Source: Desulfobacterales bacterium
GTDB taxonomy: Bacteria > Desulfobacterota > Desulfobacteria > Desulfobacterales > JARGFK01
Direction: 5' to 3'
Assembly: GCA_029211065.1 (NCBI GenBank)
Contig: JARGFK010000046.1
Coordinates: 1 to 33,879, forward strand
Length of the DNA stretch: 33,879 bases
The notes beneath the pieces are model-generated. The model was not told the origin of the DNA. It worked only from the letters and a program-made list of their open reading frames with translations, and did no database searches. Position numbers and translations under genes: made by a program. Shown here in pieces: positions 7,843-16,127 of the stretch (the stretch's first letter is position 1; each line of letters opens with the position of its first letter).

Positions 7843-8676
7843 TCAATCCGATTTTTTCAACACATCGATCATGCTATAAACTTTCCCCCGGCTGTCCGCC
7901 GATAACTTTTGATACAGAAAGGCCACCGCATCCAGGGTACCAAAAGCATAAATCTCCCGGCCGTTGACATTGTGGCTGAACTGAAAGCGGACGGTTTTAT
8001 CCAGCGAGTCGAGGGTATAGGTGTGCCAGGCGTGGCCGCCGATATATTCCTGCGGGATTCCCCATTGTTCTTGCTGGGTTTTTGGGTCGCGTTCCTTAAT
8101 GATGCGGTCTTCGGAAAAAGGCGTGCCCAGGGCGTTGAAATACCGCACCATCGCTTTGGCGGTGCCGCTGGTGTCGGCCTTTCCCTGTTGGTGGCTTTCC
8201 CGGATTTGGAGCGTATATCCTTCAAAGAGCCCCGCAAAGTTGGTGGCGGCATATTCCATCATGGCCTGAAACCCGACAATCTGCTTGGCCATATTGGGTG
8301 CGATGACAGCGGAAACGGTTGACGCAACAACAAGTTTTTCGAGACGGTTGTAATCCCCCCCGGTGGTGCCCATTACAAAGGGGAGCCCGTGGCGGCAGTA
8401 AAACTCGGCGTTGGCGAAAACAGCGGACGGATGCGTGAAATCCACTGAAATGAAATTGCCTTCCGATGCTTTAATCGACTCGATTGCTTCATCACGGGCG
8501 TCCGGCCGGATCAGGCCGACGGTGGTTTCAGCGACAGCCTGTTCGTCGGCGGTTATTTCAGGACCGGTGAGCGAATGGGCCACCAGTTGAAACCTTTTAT
8601 CGTTGAGGACATGGCCGGCTACTACCTGGGCCACATTACCGGGGATCCCGTTTACCATCACTTTAATTGAGGGCAT
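7843..8676 (-). CDS. dapB: 4-hydroxy-tetrahydrodipicolinate reductase, plant-type
   Basis: A 277-residue NAD(P)H-dependent reductase of the diaminopimelate/lysine pathway, acting in the cytoplasm on the product of DapA. The nucleotide-binding loop is NGIPGN (9-14). FVMGTTGGD (100-108) and the catalytic/substrate region ESHQQGKADTSGTAK (160-174) are both present, and the C-terminus reads MIDVLKKSD. The pattern (VDFTHPS, PNMAKQIVGFQ, GHAWHTYTL, the MIDVL ending) follows the plant DapB type as I remember the Arabidopsis enzyme, and not the usual bacterial form with its GxxGRMG loop. AAAGGAG lies at good spacing before the ATG. It sits downstream of the MurU-AmgK fusion on the same strand, both serving peptidoglycan precursor supply. 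A 224-base gap with operator-like repeats suggests its own promoter. Confidence 0.88.
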   Translation of the reverse strand: MPSIKVMVNGIPGNVAQVVAGHVLNDKRFQLVAHSLTGPEITADEQAVAETTVGLIRPDARDEAIESIKASEGNFISVDFTHPSAVFANAEFYCRHGLPFVMGTTGGDYNRLEKLVVASTVSAVIAPNMAKQIVGFQAMMEYAATNFAGLFEGYTLQIRESHQQGKADTSGTAKAMVRYFNALGTPFSEDRIIKERDPKTQQEQWGIPQEYIGGHAWHTYTLDSLDKTVRFQFSHNVNGREIYAFGTLDAVAFLYQKLSADSRGKVYSMIDVLKKSD

Positions 8677-8694
8677 GATGTTTCTCCTTTAAAT

Positions 8695-8731
8695 ACAATT
8701 ACAATAACTCGAATTGTGATAAAATACAATT
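8695..8731 (-). promoter_or_regulatory. Putative dapB promoter/operator with repeated ACAATT/AATTGT half-sites
   Basis: Three identical half-sites lie directly upstream of dapB: ACAATT at 8695-8700, its inverse AATTGT at 8712-8717, and ACAATT at 8726-8731. The last two form the 20-base dyad 8712-8731. On the minus strand a weak promoter reading, TTGTAT (8724-8729), a 17-base spacer and TATTGT (8701-8706), overlaps these sites, so a repressor bound here would block it. The regulator is unknown. Confidence 0.35.
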
Positions 8732-8900
8732 TGGATTCTTCGAACCGCCCAGGCTGAAGACTGAATTCATCCGGATGCGTGACGGACAGCCTCAAAACCT
8801 CAGTCAATGTCAATGGGCAGCGACGGCCTCCTCCGATTTATCAACGGACCACGGACAAATAACAACTGACATCGTGCATGTCGTCCGGTTCACGGTTGCT

Positions 8901-10580
8901 TTAGATGTTCTCCACGATTTTTCGCAGCAGCGGAAATTCTTCCGGAACCATACTGAGAGTATGCTTTAACGTTTGTACGGCCGGCGGGATGAAAGCCTCA
9001 AAATAGGTTTTGCCCTTTTGCCGGCTCAGGTATCCGAATGCGCCCAGCATCTGAAGATTCCGGGTAAGGGTGCAATAGCGGTAACCTTTATAAAATGCGT
9101 CCCGCGAAATCCCGCTGCCCGCCGTTATCTGCTCGAAGCAGTAGCTCAGAAGTTTGTCCTGGATCGAGCGCGGGAGATCTACGTAAGGATCGATCATCAG
9201 GGAGGCCAGATCGTACTGAACCGGTCCGAAGCGGCCACCCTGAAAATCAATCAGATAATACCGATTGTTTTTCACCATGATGTTGCGGGATTGCAGGTCC
9301 CGGTGCATCAACCCGGTGACGGCATACTGCAGGGCGTTGTCGGCCAGGGCTGAGAATTCATCTGCCAAATCCGTAAAAGATACGCTGCGGTTCAGATAAC
9401 CGTTTAAAAAAGTGTCCACAAAGTAGCGGCACTCTTTTTCAAGAATCAGGGTGCGGTTGTAGTCCGAAGTCTGATACGTCCATCCGGGATCAAAGCCGAC
9501 GGCGCCTTTAATCGACAGCTTTACCAGGATATCGATGACCGCCTGGTAACAGTCGCAGATCGCATCGCTGTCGTGCAGGCTGCGGACGACGCTCTGCAGG
9601 CTGACGTCGCCGAGATCTTCCAGAAAGACCAGACCGCTGAAGGCGTCGGACAGAAAAATTTCAGGTACGGGAATCCCGCTTTCGAACAAATGCCGGCCGA
9701 TGATAACAAAGGCATCCACCTCGGATGGCGCATCCTGTTTTCGGATGCCGTGATCGGCCAGTATCAGGGTGCGGGGGCCGGCGGACACTCGATACCATTT
9801 CCGGTCTGAACCGTCGCCTGCCAAGGGGGAATAATCAACCGGGTGGGAATTGTTCTTTCCAAAGGCGCGTTGAAAGGCCCGGGGGGCCATTCGGGAGAGA
9901 ACGGTCTGCCGGTATCGCTCCGGGGTGCCGATATCCTTCCAGGACTGGGCCGGCGCAAGAAAGGCTTTCAATTTTCGGTGGGAGGACAACAGTTTTTTAT
10001 ACATATCGATGCTGCCTGAAAAACAGTTGTCCGGAATGAGAGCGAGCACTTCGGGGTCAAGGACCTGGATGCCGGTAAAGGTGAGGGGACTGTTCTTTTG
10101 CGGCGACGATATGCCCCTCGAATTTTCAAACGCAATCACAAAACCGTCCGGGTCGACCTGAACCGTATTGAACTCCGGATCGTCGCAAAGCACCAGCGTG
10201 GCCGGATAGGGATGCTGCAAATGTAACTCATAGACGGCCTTTAGGGAGATGTCCGTAAAGATATCGCTGTTGATGACCATAAAGGGGTTGTCGTCCCAGA
10301 AATCAGCGGCATTTTTAATGGCGCCGCCGGTTCCCAGGATTTGGGATTCGTAGCGGGTGGATACCGGAATCCGATAATTCTGCGAGGCAATGAAGGTTTC
10401 AATCTTTTGGGGCAAATGGTGGGTGTTGACGATAATCTCCCGGCAGCCGGCTTTATGCAAATTACAGATGATGAAGTCCAACAGCGGACGGCCGTCTATG
10501 GGAAATAAACACTTGGGGGTAATATTCGTATAGGGTTGCAGCCGTGTGCCGAAGCCGGCAGCCAGGATCAATGCTTTCAT
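8901..10580 (-). CDS. Fused MurU-like nucleotidyltransferase and AmgK-like anomeric sugar kinase
   Basis: A 559-residue two-domain protein. Residues 1-240 are a sugar-1-phosphate nucleotidyltransferase with LAAGFGTRL and TPKCLFP at the N-terminus, LGTGGA (82-87), NSD (104-106) and WKDIGTPERY near the domain end; the closest pattern I know is MurU. Residues about 250-559 are an aminoglycoside-phosphotransferase-fold kinase. It has GDGSDRKWYR, FLEDLGD, the catalytic loop MHRDLQSRN (about 424-432) and the Mg-binding IDFQGGRFGP, as in AmgK. In Pseudomonas putida AmgK phosphorylates MurNAc (and GlcNAc) at C1 and separate MurU makes UDP-MurNAc. Here both steps would lie in one chain, in reverse order of the reaction. 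The gene follows plsB by 60 bases and is probably in its operon. The sugar specificity is inferred; another hexosamine is possible. Confidence 0.85.
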   Translation of the reverse strand: MKALILAAGFGTRLQPYTNITPKCLFPIDGRPLLDFIICNLHKAGCREIIVNTHHLPQKIETFIASQNYRIPVSTRYESQILGTGGAIKNAADFWDDNPFMVINSDIFTDISLKAVYELHLQHPYPATLVLCDDPEFNTVQVDPDGFVIAFENSRGISSPQKNSPLTFTGIQVLDPEVLALIPDNCFSGSIDMYKKLLSSHRKLKAFLAPAQSWKDIGTPERYRQTVLSRMAPRAFQRAFGKNNSHPVDYSPLAGDGSDRKWYRVSAGPRTLILADHGIRKQDAPSEVDAFVIIGRHLFESGIPVPEIFLSDAFSGLVFLEDLGDVSLQSVVRSLHDSDAICDCYQAVIDILVKLSIKGAVGFDPGWTYQTSDYNRTLILEKECRYFVDTFLNGYLNRSVSFTDLADEFSALADNALQYAVTGLMHRDLQSRNIMVKNNRYYLIDFQGGRFGPVQYDLASLMIDPYVDLPRSIQDKLLSYCFEQITAGSGISRDAFYKGYRYCTLTRNLQMLGAFGYLSRQKGKTYFEAFIPPAVQTLKHTLSMVPEEFPLLRKIVENI

Positions 10581-10640
10581 GCGTCAAATGTCCAATGGGT
10601 TCGAACGACGCCACGAATGGTTGCCGTTCCGGCCGGCATG

Positions 10641-13259
10641 CTAAAAAGACAGGTACCCCAGGAATCGCTGGATGTTTTGTTCATAGTGGCTTATTTTTTT
10701 TGTGCTGGCGGAACCTTTGACATTATGGGCGATGAAATAATTTATGGCATTGTCGTAGTTGACCTTTGAGAGCGCCTCTTTGAGGGTTATCTCCTCTCTT
10801 TTGTACATCCGTAACCCGCGCGACTGGATTTTTTTGATCCGTTCCTTGGGGCTGTTGGCATTGGCCTGGTAACGTCGGAAATAATTCAGGACAATCCAGT
10901 AGGATTCAAAATAGGTTTTTAAAAAGTGCGCAAAAAATTTCAACTTTCGGAGACCTATCGATGTGACATTGTAAGTGTCCGGCAGGGTGGGATGCGGCAC
11001 CAGAATAGCGTCGTCGATAAAGGCCTTTAAGGTTTTACGGATGACATATTCGGGAGGGTGGTCGACGTCGTATGCAAATTCATTTTGAAAAAAATCCCGC
11101 AGAAAATTATAGTCAGCATAAAGGTCCACGGCTGAAAACTGAAACGCTTCTTTTGCGATAATGGCCAATGCGGTATAGGCCGCCGGAATAAAAAAAGAGA
11201 TACAGTTGTTTTTATAGTATTCCAGCTGGGCCCTTTTATTAATCTGGAGCATCAAGATGGTTTCACCCGACACGCTTTGTCTGTTCAGTTCAATCCGGTC
11301 AATCAGTTTTTGTTGAACGTAACTCTCCAACACCTGATCGACGGCGCGGGCCGGATCCACCAGGAGCGTGTCAGCCAGGAGAGCTTTTTGAGCGTTTAAA
11401 TGCGCCATGAGGGTTTCAATATGAAACATCATGTGCTTGAAAGTAATCCGTTTGCGGGAACAGTTTAAAATCGCACTGGCGGTCAGGGCGTGGGGGGTGA
11501 CCACCGTCACTTTATTGATGGAATTGATAATCCTGAATCCCAGGTAGCGGCAGAGCGTATTTAGCTCTTTCGGCTGTAATGCGGCAATCGATGTGTTGTT
11601 CTGTTCCAGGCGTTCTTTGATGGAAATGGGTTCGTGAAATTTGATATAGATTCTGCCATAACGCGTCTTTAAAAACTTCCTGGCCTGAATGACCTGGGAA
11701 AAACTTTCCGGTTTTTTCTGGCCGCCTTCGATTTCGTCCAAATAGGAGCCTTCCTCCAGCACCCGATCATAACCGATGTAGATCGGGACAAAAACCATAT
11801 CCTGGCAGGCCCCGTTTTTATATGCATCCAGCAGGATCGAGAGCAACCCGAGTTTTGGCATGATCAATTTGCCGGTCCGGCTGCGACCGCCCTCGATGAA
11901 CAGTTCAATATTAAAACCTTCTTCAAGAAGTTTTTTGATATATTCCGCAAAAACCTTTGAATACAGGACCGCCCCCCCAAAGGTTCTTCTGATAAAAAAT
12001 GCGCCGCCGCCCCTGAAAAAAGGGCCGATCGGCCAGAAAGAGAGGTTTTTACCGGCGGCTACATGGGGGCAGGGCATATTGTTGAGATACATGACATAGG
12101 AGAGAATCAGATAATCGATATGACTTTTATGGCAGGGAATCAGGATTAGCGGGCCCTTCTGGTACATGCTTTTGAGCCGGTTGAGTTCGTCCTTGTCAAC
12201 CGAAACCCCTTCAAACATGGTGTTGGTGATCCATCCCACCAGGGAGGCGGCAAACCTGATAATGGCCGGGCTGTATGCGGCCGCAATTTCGTCGATACAA
12301 TCTTCAGCTTCCTTTTGGACCTGATGAATCGGAACCTTCCTTTTTTCAGAATATTGCGCCATGTACTGTTGAAGGCTTTCATTCGTCAGGATATTTTCTT
12401 TAAATTCAATGCGCGACTTTAAAACCGGTCCGGTTATGATCTGGCGGTGGCGGTTGATCTGGAGCAGTAAGTTTCGGCGAAGTACCAGGGTCTGATGTTC
12501 AATGGTGCGATCCGTATTTTCCGGACTGGATATAAATGTTTTGATGTTGATCGGTTCGGAAATTTCCACAAACACATTGCCGGGATCTTTAAACAGGGTA
12601 ATGAGCCTTCGAATTCTGCCCGGATTCGTTTCCGTTCCGAAAAGCACATCGGTAAGGCTTAAAATCGTCCGCTGCGGGTTTTTACTGAAAAACATCAACT
12701 GCGGCACCAGCAGGATCGGCCGGTTGGTGGTTTGCTGCATCCTGATCAGAAATTGAAGGGGGTCGGTTTCTTTTTTTACAAATCGGCGATAAAACCCTTT
12801 TTCCTCGATGAGCGAGAGCAAAGCGGAGCGCCCCCTTAAAAGTTCCTTGCGGAAATAATCATTTTGATAAGGGTTCAGCCTGTTTCTATGGACAAGAAAA
12901 TTGTCGAGGTGGGCCAGTAGAATTTTTAACAGCCGAGAGACCGGCTGCCACAAAATCACCCGGTAATCAAAACCGATTTGGGGAAACGGTAACTTTAAAA
13001 GCTGATATCGGACAAAGTAAAACAGAAACTCAAAAAGACTTTTGTTTCGGATCACATATACGACAATGGCGTCTTCTTCTATTTTTTTCAGGGTCGGGAT
13101 CTGGGTGTCGTCCAGCGTTATCCCGGAATAAAAAAGCTTCAAAATGTAAAAAGAAAAAGCGCCGATTTTCTGCGGGAGATAGCACAAATAATGATTGTAT
13201 GTCCCCTGGAGATAGGTTGTCAGTCCGTTTCTAAAATTTTTTTTAATTTTTTTAAACAT
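10641..13259 (-). CDS. plsB: Glycerol-3-phosphate 1-O-acyltransferase
   Basis: An 872-residue membrane-associated acyltransferase that makes 1-acyl-glycerol-3-phosphate, the first step of phospholipid synthesis. The acyltransferase blocks are all visible: block I HKSHIDYL (about 376-383, the HX4D catalytic pair), block II GGGAFFIRR, block III FIEGGRSRTGK and block IV VFVPIYIGYD. The long N-terminal domain (1-340) and C-terminal half match the PlsB type and not short PlsC proteins. It is somewhat longer than the E. coli enzyme (about 807). The ATG at 13259 has only a weak ribosome site (GGA). A possible promoter lies at 13371-13399. The fused kinase/nucleotidyltransferase follows closely on the same strand. 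Confidence 0.93.
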   Translation of the reverse strand: MFKKIKKNFRNGLTTYLQGTYNHYLCYLPQKIGAFSFYILKLFYSGITLDDTQIPTLKKIEEDAIVVYVIRNKSLFEFLFYFVRYQLLKLPFPQIGFDYRVILWQPVSRLLKILLAHLDNFLVHRNRLNPYQNDYFRKELLRGRSALLSLIEEKGFYRRFVKKETDPLQFLIRMQQTTNRPILLVPQLMFFSKNPQRTILSLTDVLFGTETNPGRIRRLITLFKDPGNVFVEISEPINIKTFISSPENTDRTIEHQTLVLRRNLLLQINRHRQIITGPVLKSRIEFKENILTNESLQQYMAQYSEKRKVPIHQVQKEAEDCIDEIAAAYSPAIIRFAASLVGWITNTMFEGVSVDKDELNRLKSMYQKGPLILIPCHKSHIDYLILSYVMYLNNMPCPHVAAGKNLSFWPIGPFFRGGGAFFIRRTFGGAVLYSKVFAEYIKKLLEEGFNIELFIEGGRSRTGKLIMPKLGLLSILLDAYKNGACQDMVFVPIYIGYDRVLEEGSYLDEIEGGQKKPESFSQVIQARKFLKTRYGRIYIKFHEPISIKERLEQNNTSIAALQPKELNTLCRYLGFRIINSINKVTVVTPHALTASAILNCSRKRITFKHMMFHIETLMAHLNAQKALLADTLLVDPARAVDQVLESYVQQKLIDRIELNRQSVSGETILMLQINKRAQLEYYKNNCISFFIPAAYTALAIIAKEAFQFSAVDLYADYNFLRDFFQNEFAYDVDHPPEYVIRKTLKAFIDDAILVPHPTLPDTYNVTSIGLRKLKFFAHFLKTYFESYWIVLNYFRRYQANANSPKERIKKIQSRGLRMYKREEITLKEALSKVNYDNAINYFIAHNVKGSASTKKISHYEQNIQRFLGYLSF

Positions 13260-13370
13260 TTCCGATGCGATTGTTTCACCTGGACTTGCAGGAAAATGGC
13301 TTCACCCCTTAAATGTCCTGGGGATGAAAGCCTCCGGTTCGTGCAAAAATCAGGTTTCGTGTCAATATGG

Positions 13371-13399
13371 ATTATGGCTAATTTACAGCAATTGATCAA
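13371..13399 (-). promoter_or_regulatory. Candidate promoter of plsB
   Basis: On the minus strand TTGATC (13394-13399) and CATAAT (13371-13376, 5 of 6 matches) are separated by exactly 17 bases. Transcription would start near 13364, about 105 bases ahead of plsB. The rest of the 383-base gap (13260-13642) is AT-rich and holds no gene or stable hairpin that I can support; a promoter for the plus-strand gene at 13643 must also lie there, but I see no convincing pair of boxes. Confidence 0.4.
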
Positions 13400-13642
13400 A
13401 CTAACAAAAATAAAAATTCAGTTCAATCTTTATTTGTATTGCGGCTAATTATGGATAACCGGGTGTTTGAAAAATAATCTTGCGTTCCAGTATTTGTTAT
13501 GTTAGCTGTTTAATTAGAGATAATCAAGAAGCACGCAAGGATCGGATTGGTTTGCTCCGCTCGTGCTGTTTTTCAATTTGCTGCCTTTTGGGAACATCTT
13601 TTTAGGCACAAACCAAAATAGAGATAAAGGAGGATGTTTTTT

Positions 13643-13927
13643 ATGAAGACATTAATTGGTGGGGCGATAGCAGCAGTTTTGGGCATCATTTGCCTTTCGG
13701 TGTGGTTTAAAGAGTTTTTACAGATTTTAGCCGGCGCTATCCCCGCAATGCTTCTGTTGGGGGGCGGCCTGGCGGTTTACCTGGGATTGGACGAACTGAA
13801 AGATAATTGGAAAAAAGAGGATGTCTCTGTGGACAGCACGGCTCAGGCTGAAGATGTTGAAAAATACAAAAAAGAAATCGACGATCTCAAGCAAGAAATT
13901 GACGCTTTAAAAAGCGAAAAAGCATAA
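13643..13927 (+). CDS. Small two-helix membrane protein with C-terminal coiled coil
   Basis: A 94-residue protein that I cannot assign to a named family. Two hydrophobic segments (about residues 3-20, TLIGGAIAAVLGIICLSV, and 26-46, around AGAIPAMLLLGGGLAVYLG) are joined by a short turn. A charged linker follows, and then a heptad-like Lys/Glu/Asp/Leu tail (YKKEIDDLKQEIDALKSEK) that should form a coiled coil in the cytoplasm. The start at 13643 is preferred over the ATG at 13634, because AAAGGAGG abuts the earlier ATG with no spacing but sits 9 bases from the later one. It stands alone on the plus strand between two minus-strand blocks and ends at a strong hairpin. A role in envelope organisation is only a guess. 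Confidence 0.72.
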   Translation: MKTLIGGAIAAVLGIICLSVWFKEFLQILAGAIPAMLLLGGGLAVYLGLDELKDNWKKEDVSVDSTAQAEDVEKYKKEIDDLKQEIDALKSEKA

Positions 13928-13950
13928 TCCAAAAGATTCTATCCGTAAAT

Positions 13951-13983
13951 AAGGGCCCTGTATGTTTGGCATATAGGGCTCTT
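13951..13983. terminator. Bidirectional terminator-like hairpin
   Basis: AAGGGCCCT (13951-13959) pairs with AGGGCTCTT (13975-13983) with one G-T wobble, and TATG/CATA extends the stem inside. GTTTTAG follows shortly on the plus strand and TATTT on the minus strand. It lies between the convergent small membrane protein gene and the RNase H gene, and could terminate both. Confidence 0.6.
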
Positions 13984-13990
13984 ATGCGTT

Positions 13991-14683
13991 TTAGAATTCA
14001 TTATTACTGCGCAAAGCAGTAGTTGCCAGAAAGTCCGCCCGCTCATTTTCGATCACACCGCTGTGTCCTTTAACTTTTATAAGCTTGATATCACTAAATG
14101 CCGCAATCAGCTCCTGAATGGATTTGATCAGATTCTGGTTTTTCTTTGCCTTCCAACCACGCACCAAGACGCCTTGGGCGTAGCTGCTGTCCGTAAAAAT
14201 TCGTACAGGCAGATCGGTCTTTTTGATTTCCAACAGGCCGATTCTAATGGCTTCAAGTTCGGCGATGTTATTGGTCGCTATTCCGATCGGTTTGGATATT
14301 TCCTTTGTGTGGGTTCCATAACGCATGACAACTCCGATTCCGGATGGACCGGGGTTGCCGGAGGAAGCCCCATCTGTAAATAGACAGACAACATCTTTTT
14401 CGATAGCCGACGCGTAATCTTCCAGGGATTTGTTTTTTGTAACTTTTATTTTCGGCTGCCCCCCGGTTGAAACCTTTCCGGATGGATTCTTCTTGGGAGA
14501 TGGTTCGGATTCAATCGGAACAACCCCCCCGGAATGGACCCAGTACTCATGATCCTGATCCAGCTGGTATTTAATCAAAACCTTGTTATTTTTAATAATA
14601 GGATTTCCCTCGGAATCCGTTGCCAACCAGACCTTGTTGGTTTTAAAACGCATGCGTTTCCAGGAAGGTATCGTCTGCTCCAA
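13991..14683 (-). CDS. rnhA: Ribonuclease HI with an extra N-terminal domain
   Basis: A 230-residue enzyme that cleaves the RNA strand of RNA-DNA hybrids. The RNase H fold occupies residues about 97-225 and keeps the catalytic set Asp104 (LFTDGASSGNPG), Glu144 (AELEAI), Asp165 (FTDSSYA) and Asp217 (NERADF), plus His207 (KGHSG). The first 55 residues (KVWLATDSEGNPII, QDHEYWVHSGGV) form a separate small domain, joined by a Pro/Ser/Lys linker. It is not the usual hybrid-binding domain, which starts with a YxVxxGRxxG motif, and I do not recognise it. The apparent start is TTG at 14683 with AAGGGGA upstream; an ATG at 14653 (residue 11) is the alternative. The gene follows namZ by 25 bases, so the two are probably co-transcribed. 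Confidence 0.85.
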   Translation of the reverse strand: MEQTIPSWKRMRFKTNKVWLATDSEGNPIIKNNKVLIKYQLDQDHEYWVHSGGVVPIESEPSPKKNPSGKVSTGGQPKIKVTKNKSLEDYASAIEKDVVCLFTDGASSGNPGPSGIGVVMRYGTHTKEISKPIGIATNNIAELEAIRIGLLEIKKTDLPVRIFTDSSYAQGVLVRGWKAKKNQNLIKSIQELIAAFSDIKLIKVKGHSGVIENERADFLATTALRSNNEF

Positions 14684-14708
14684 GCGGTTTTCCCCTTACG
14701 ATAATAAT

Positions 14709-15884
14709 TTAATGGTACAGATAGCAGGATCTACTCATTTTCTCAAATGCCAGCAGCTCATTCTCCCACGATTTTTCGATGGCATCAATATCTTCGAAAT
14801 TTTCGATGCGCTGCCGAATCATCCGGTTGCCGATAATTAAATCGATGGGCAGTCTTTCGAATTCATATTCATAGGGTGGCGGCTTCCACTGAAATTCGTT
14901 GGCGTGCAGGCGTTTAATGGCCTGCAGGAACTTGAGGGTGGTTCGATACGGCCGGTACAGATCCGGATTTGTTATGTGAAGCTGAAAACCGCGACACAAC
15001 CTGCCCTGCCATTTATTGGCGGTGGGTTCGAATGCCACCGGTCTCAGGAAGACGCCGGTATCTGAGGCTTCCGCAAGTTCTTTCGACAGCTTTTCAATGT
15101 CGATAAAGGGGGCTCCGAAAAATTCAAACGGCTGGGTTGTTCCCCGCCCTTCAGAGACATTGGTGCCTTCCCATATGACCTGTCCGGGATATACCATGGC
15201 TGAAACCGGCGAGGGTAGATTGGGCGACGGTGCAACCCAGGGAAGACCGGTATCCCTAAAATACATGGCCCTTTTCCAGCCCTTCATGGGGATGATGTCA
15301 AGGTCGCAGTCAATACCATAAGCTTGTTTGAACAACAGCGCCAGTTCTCCCATGGTCATCCCGTGCCGCATGGGTATCCCATATCGACCCACAAATGAAG
15401 CGCAATCCGGCGACAGGCAGTTTCCTTCCAGGGTGACGCCGTTTACCGGATTGGGGCGATCGAGTATGACCACTTTTACCCCCCAGTTTTTCGCGGCCTC
15501 CATCGCGTAAGAAAGGGTGGTTGAAAACGTATACACCCGTGTGCCGGCATCCTGCAAGTCTACCAGGAGGATATCAATCTGCTTAAACATGTTTTCCGTG
15601 GGCCGGCGTGTTTGGCCGTAAAGGCTGAAAATCGGAATGCCTGAGACCGGATCGACCATGTCGGCAGACTCGATCATATTGTCCTGTTTTTCAGCAAAGA
15701 AGCCATGCTGGGGCGCAAACAAAGCCTTTAGCTGCCCCGGGAAAACTTGCCCGATCAACTCACGGGCATGTCGGAAGCTACGGTCAACAGAGGCGGGATT
15801 GCTCAAAAGGCCCAGGCATTGTCCATTCATCCAAGGCGGCGGGGATGCGATCAAGGCCTCAAGGCCGGTTTTTACGATAGTCAT
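14709..15884 (-). CDS. namZ: DUF1343 / NamZ-type exo-beta-N-acetylmuramidase
   Basis: A 391-residue DUF1343 protein. Bacillus subtilis NamZ (YbbC) is the characterised member and releases MurNAc from the non-reducing end of peptidoglycan fragments. Family marks in order are LGLLSNPASVD, LFAPQHGFFAE, LLVDLQDAGTRVYTF, VVILDRPNPVNG, RYGIPMRHGMTMGEL, WEGTNVSEGRGTTQPFE and LCRGFQLHI. Length is typical of the mature protein. No signal peptide is evident at the N-terminus (MTIVKTGLEALIASPP), so unlike secreted homologues it would act in the cytoplasm on imported fragments, unless the true start lies elsewhere. The ribosome site is weak (TTGGA). It precedes rnhA in a short operon. Together with the MurU-AmgK fusion about 4 kb away it suggests MurNAc salvage. 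Confidence 0.85.
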   Translation of the reverse strand: MTIVKTGLEALIASPPPWMNGQCLGLLSNPASVDRSFRHARELIGQVFPGQLKALFAPQHGFFAEKQDNMIESADMVDPVSGIPIFSLYGQTRRPTENMFKQIDILLVDLQDAGTRVYTFSTTLSYAMEAAKNWGVKVVILDRPNPVNGVTLEGNCLSPDCASFVGRYGIPMRHGMTMGELALLFKQAYGIDCDLDIIPMKGWKRAMYFRDTGLPWVAPSPNLPSPVSAMVYPGQVIWEGTNVSEGRGTTQPFEFFGAPFIDIEKLSKELAEASDTGVFLRPVAFEPTANKWQGRLCRGFQLHITNPDLYRPYRTTLKFLQAIKRLHANEFQWKPPPYEYEFERLPIDLIIGNRMIRQRIENFEDIDAIEKSWENELLAFEKMSRSCYLYH

Positions 15885-16127
15885 TTACGATATCCAAGGC
15901 GGTTGATTTATGATTCTTGATTGAAGTGTCCTCGCGTCACCTTCAGCCTATTTGTTTAAGAATGTTTAACACATCAATTTACATTTCAAAAGTGAAAAAA
16001 CGGTTCTTGTTCCTTCACTGGCGCCCTTGGCCCTTTGAATCCTACCAGAATTGTAAGCTTACCAGAAGAAGTTCTGAAAACGTACCATGAAAATCCTCAC
16101 GGTAACAAAATAATTGCCTTAAATTGC

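Noticed and set aside
8732-8900. Possible degenerate repeat (CGGACCACGGACAAATAACAACTGAC and GGCTGAAGACTGAA) between the fused enzyme gene and dapB
   Set aside because: It recalls repeats seen elsewhere in such genomes, but I cannot find two clear copies here, so I do not list it as a feature.
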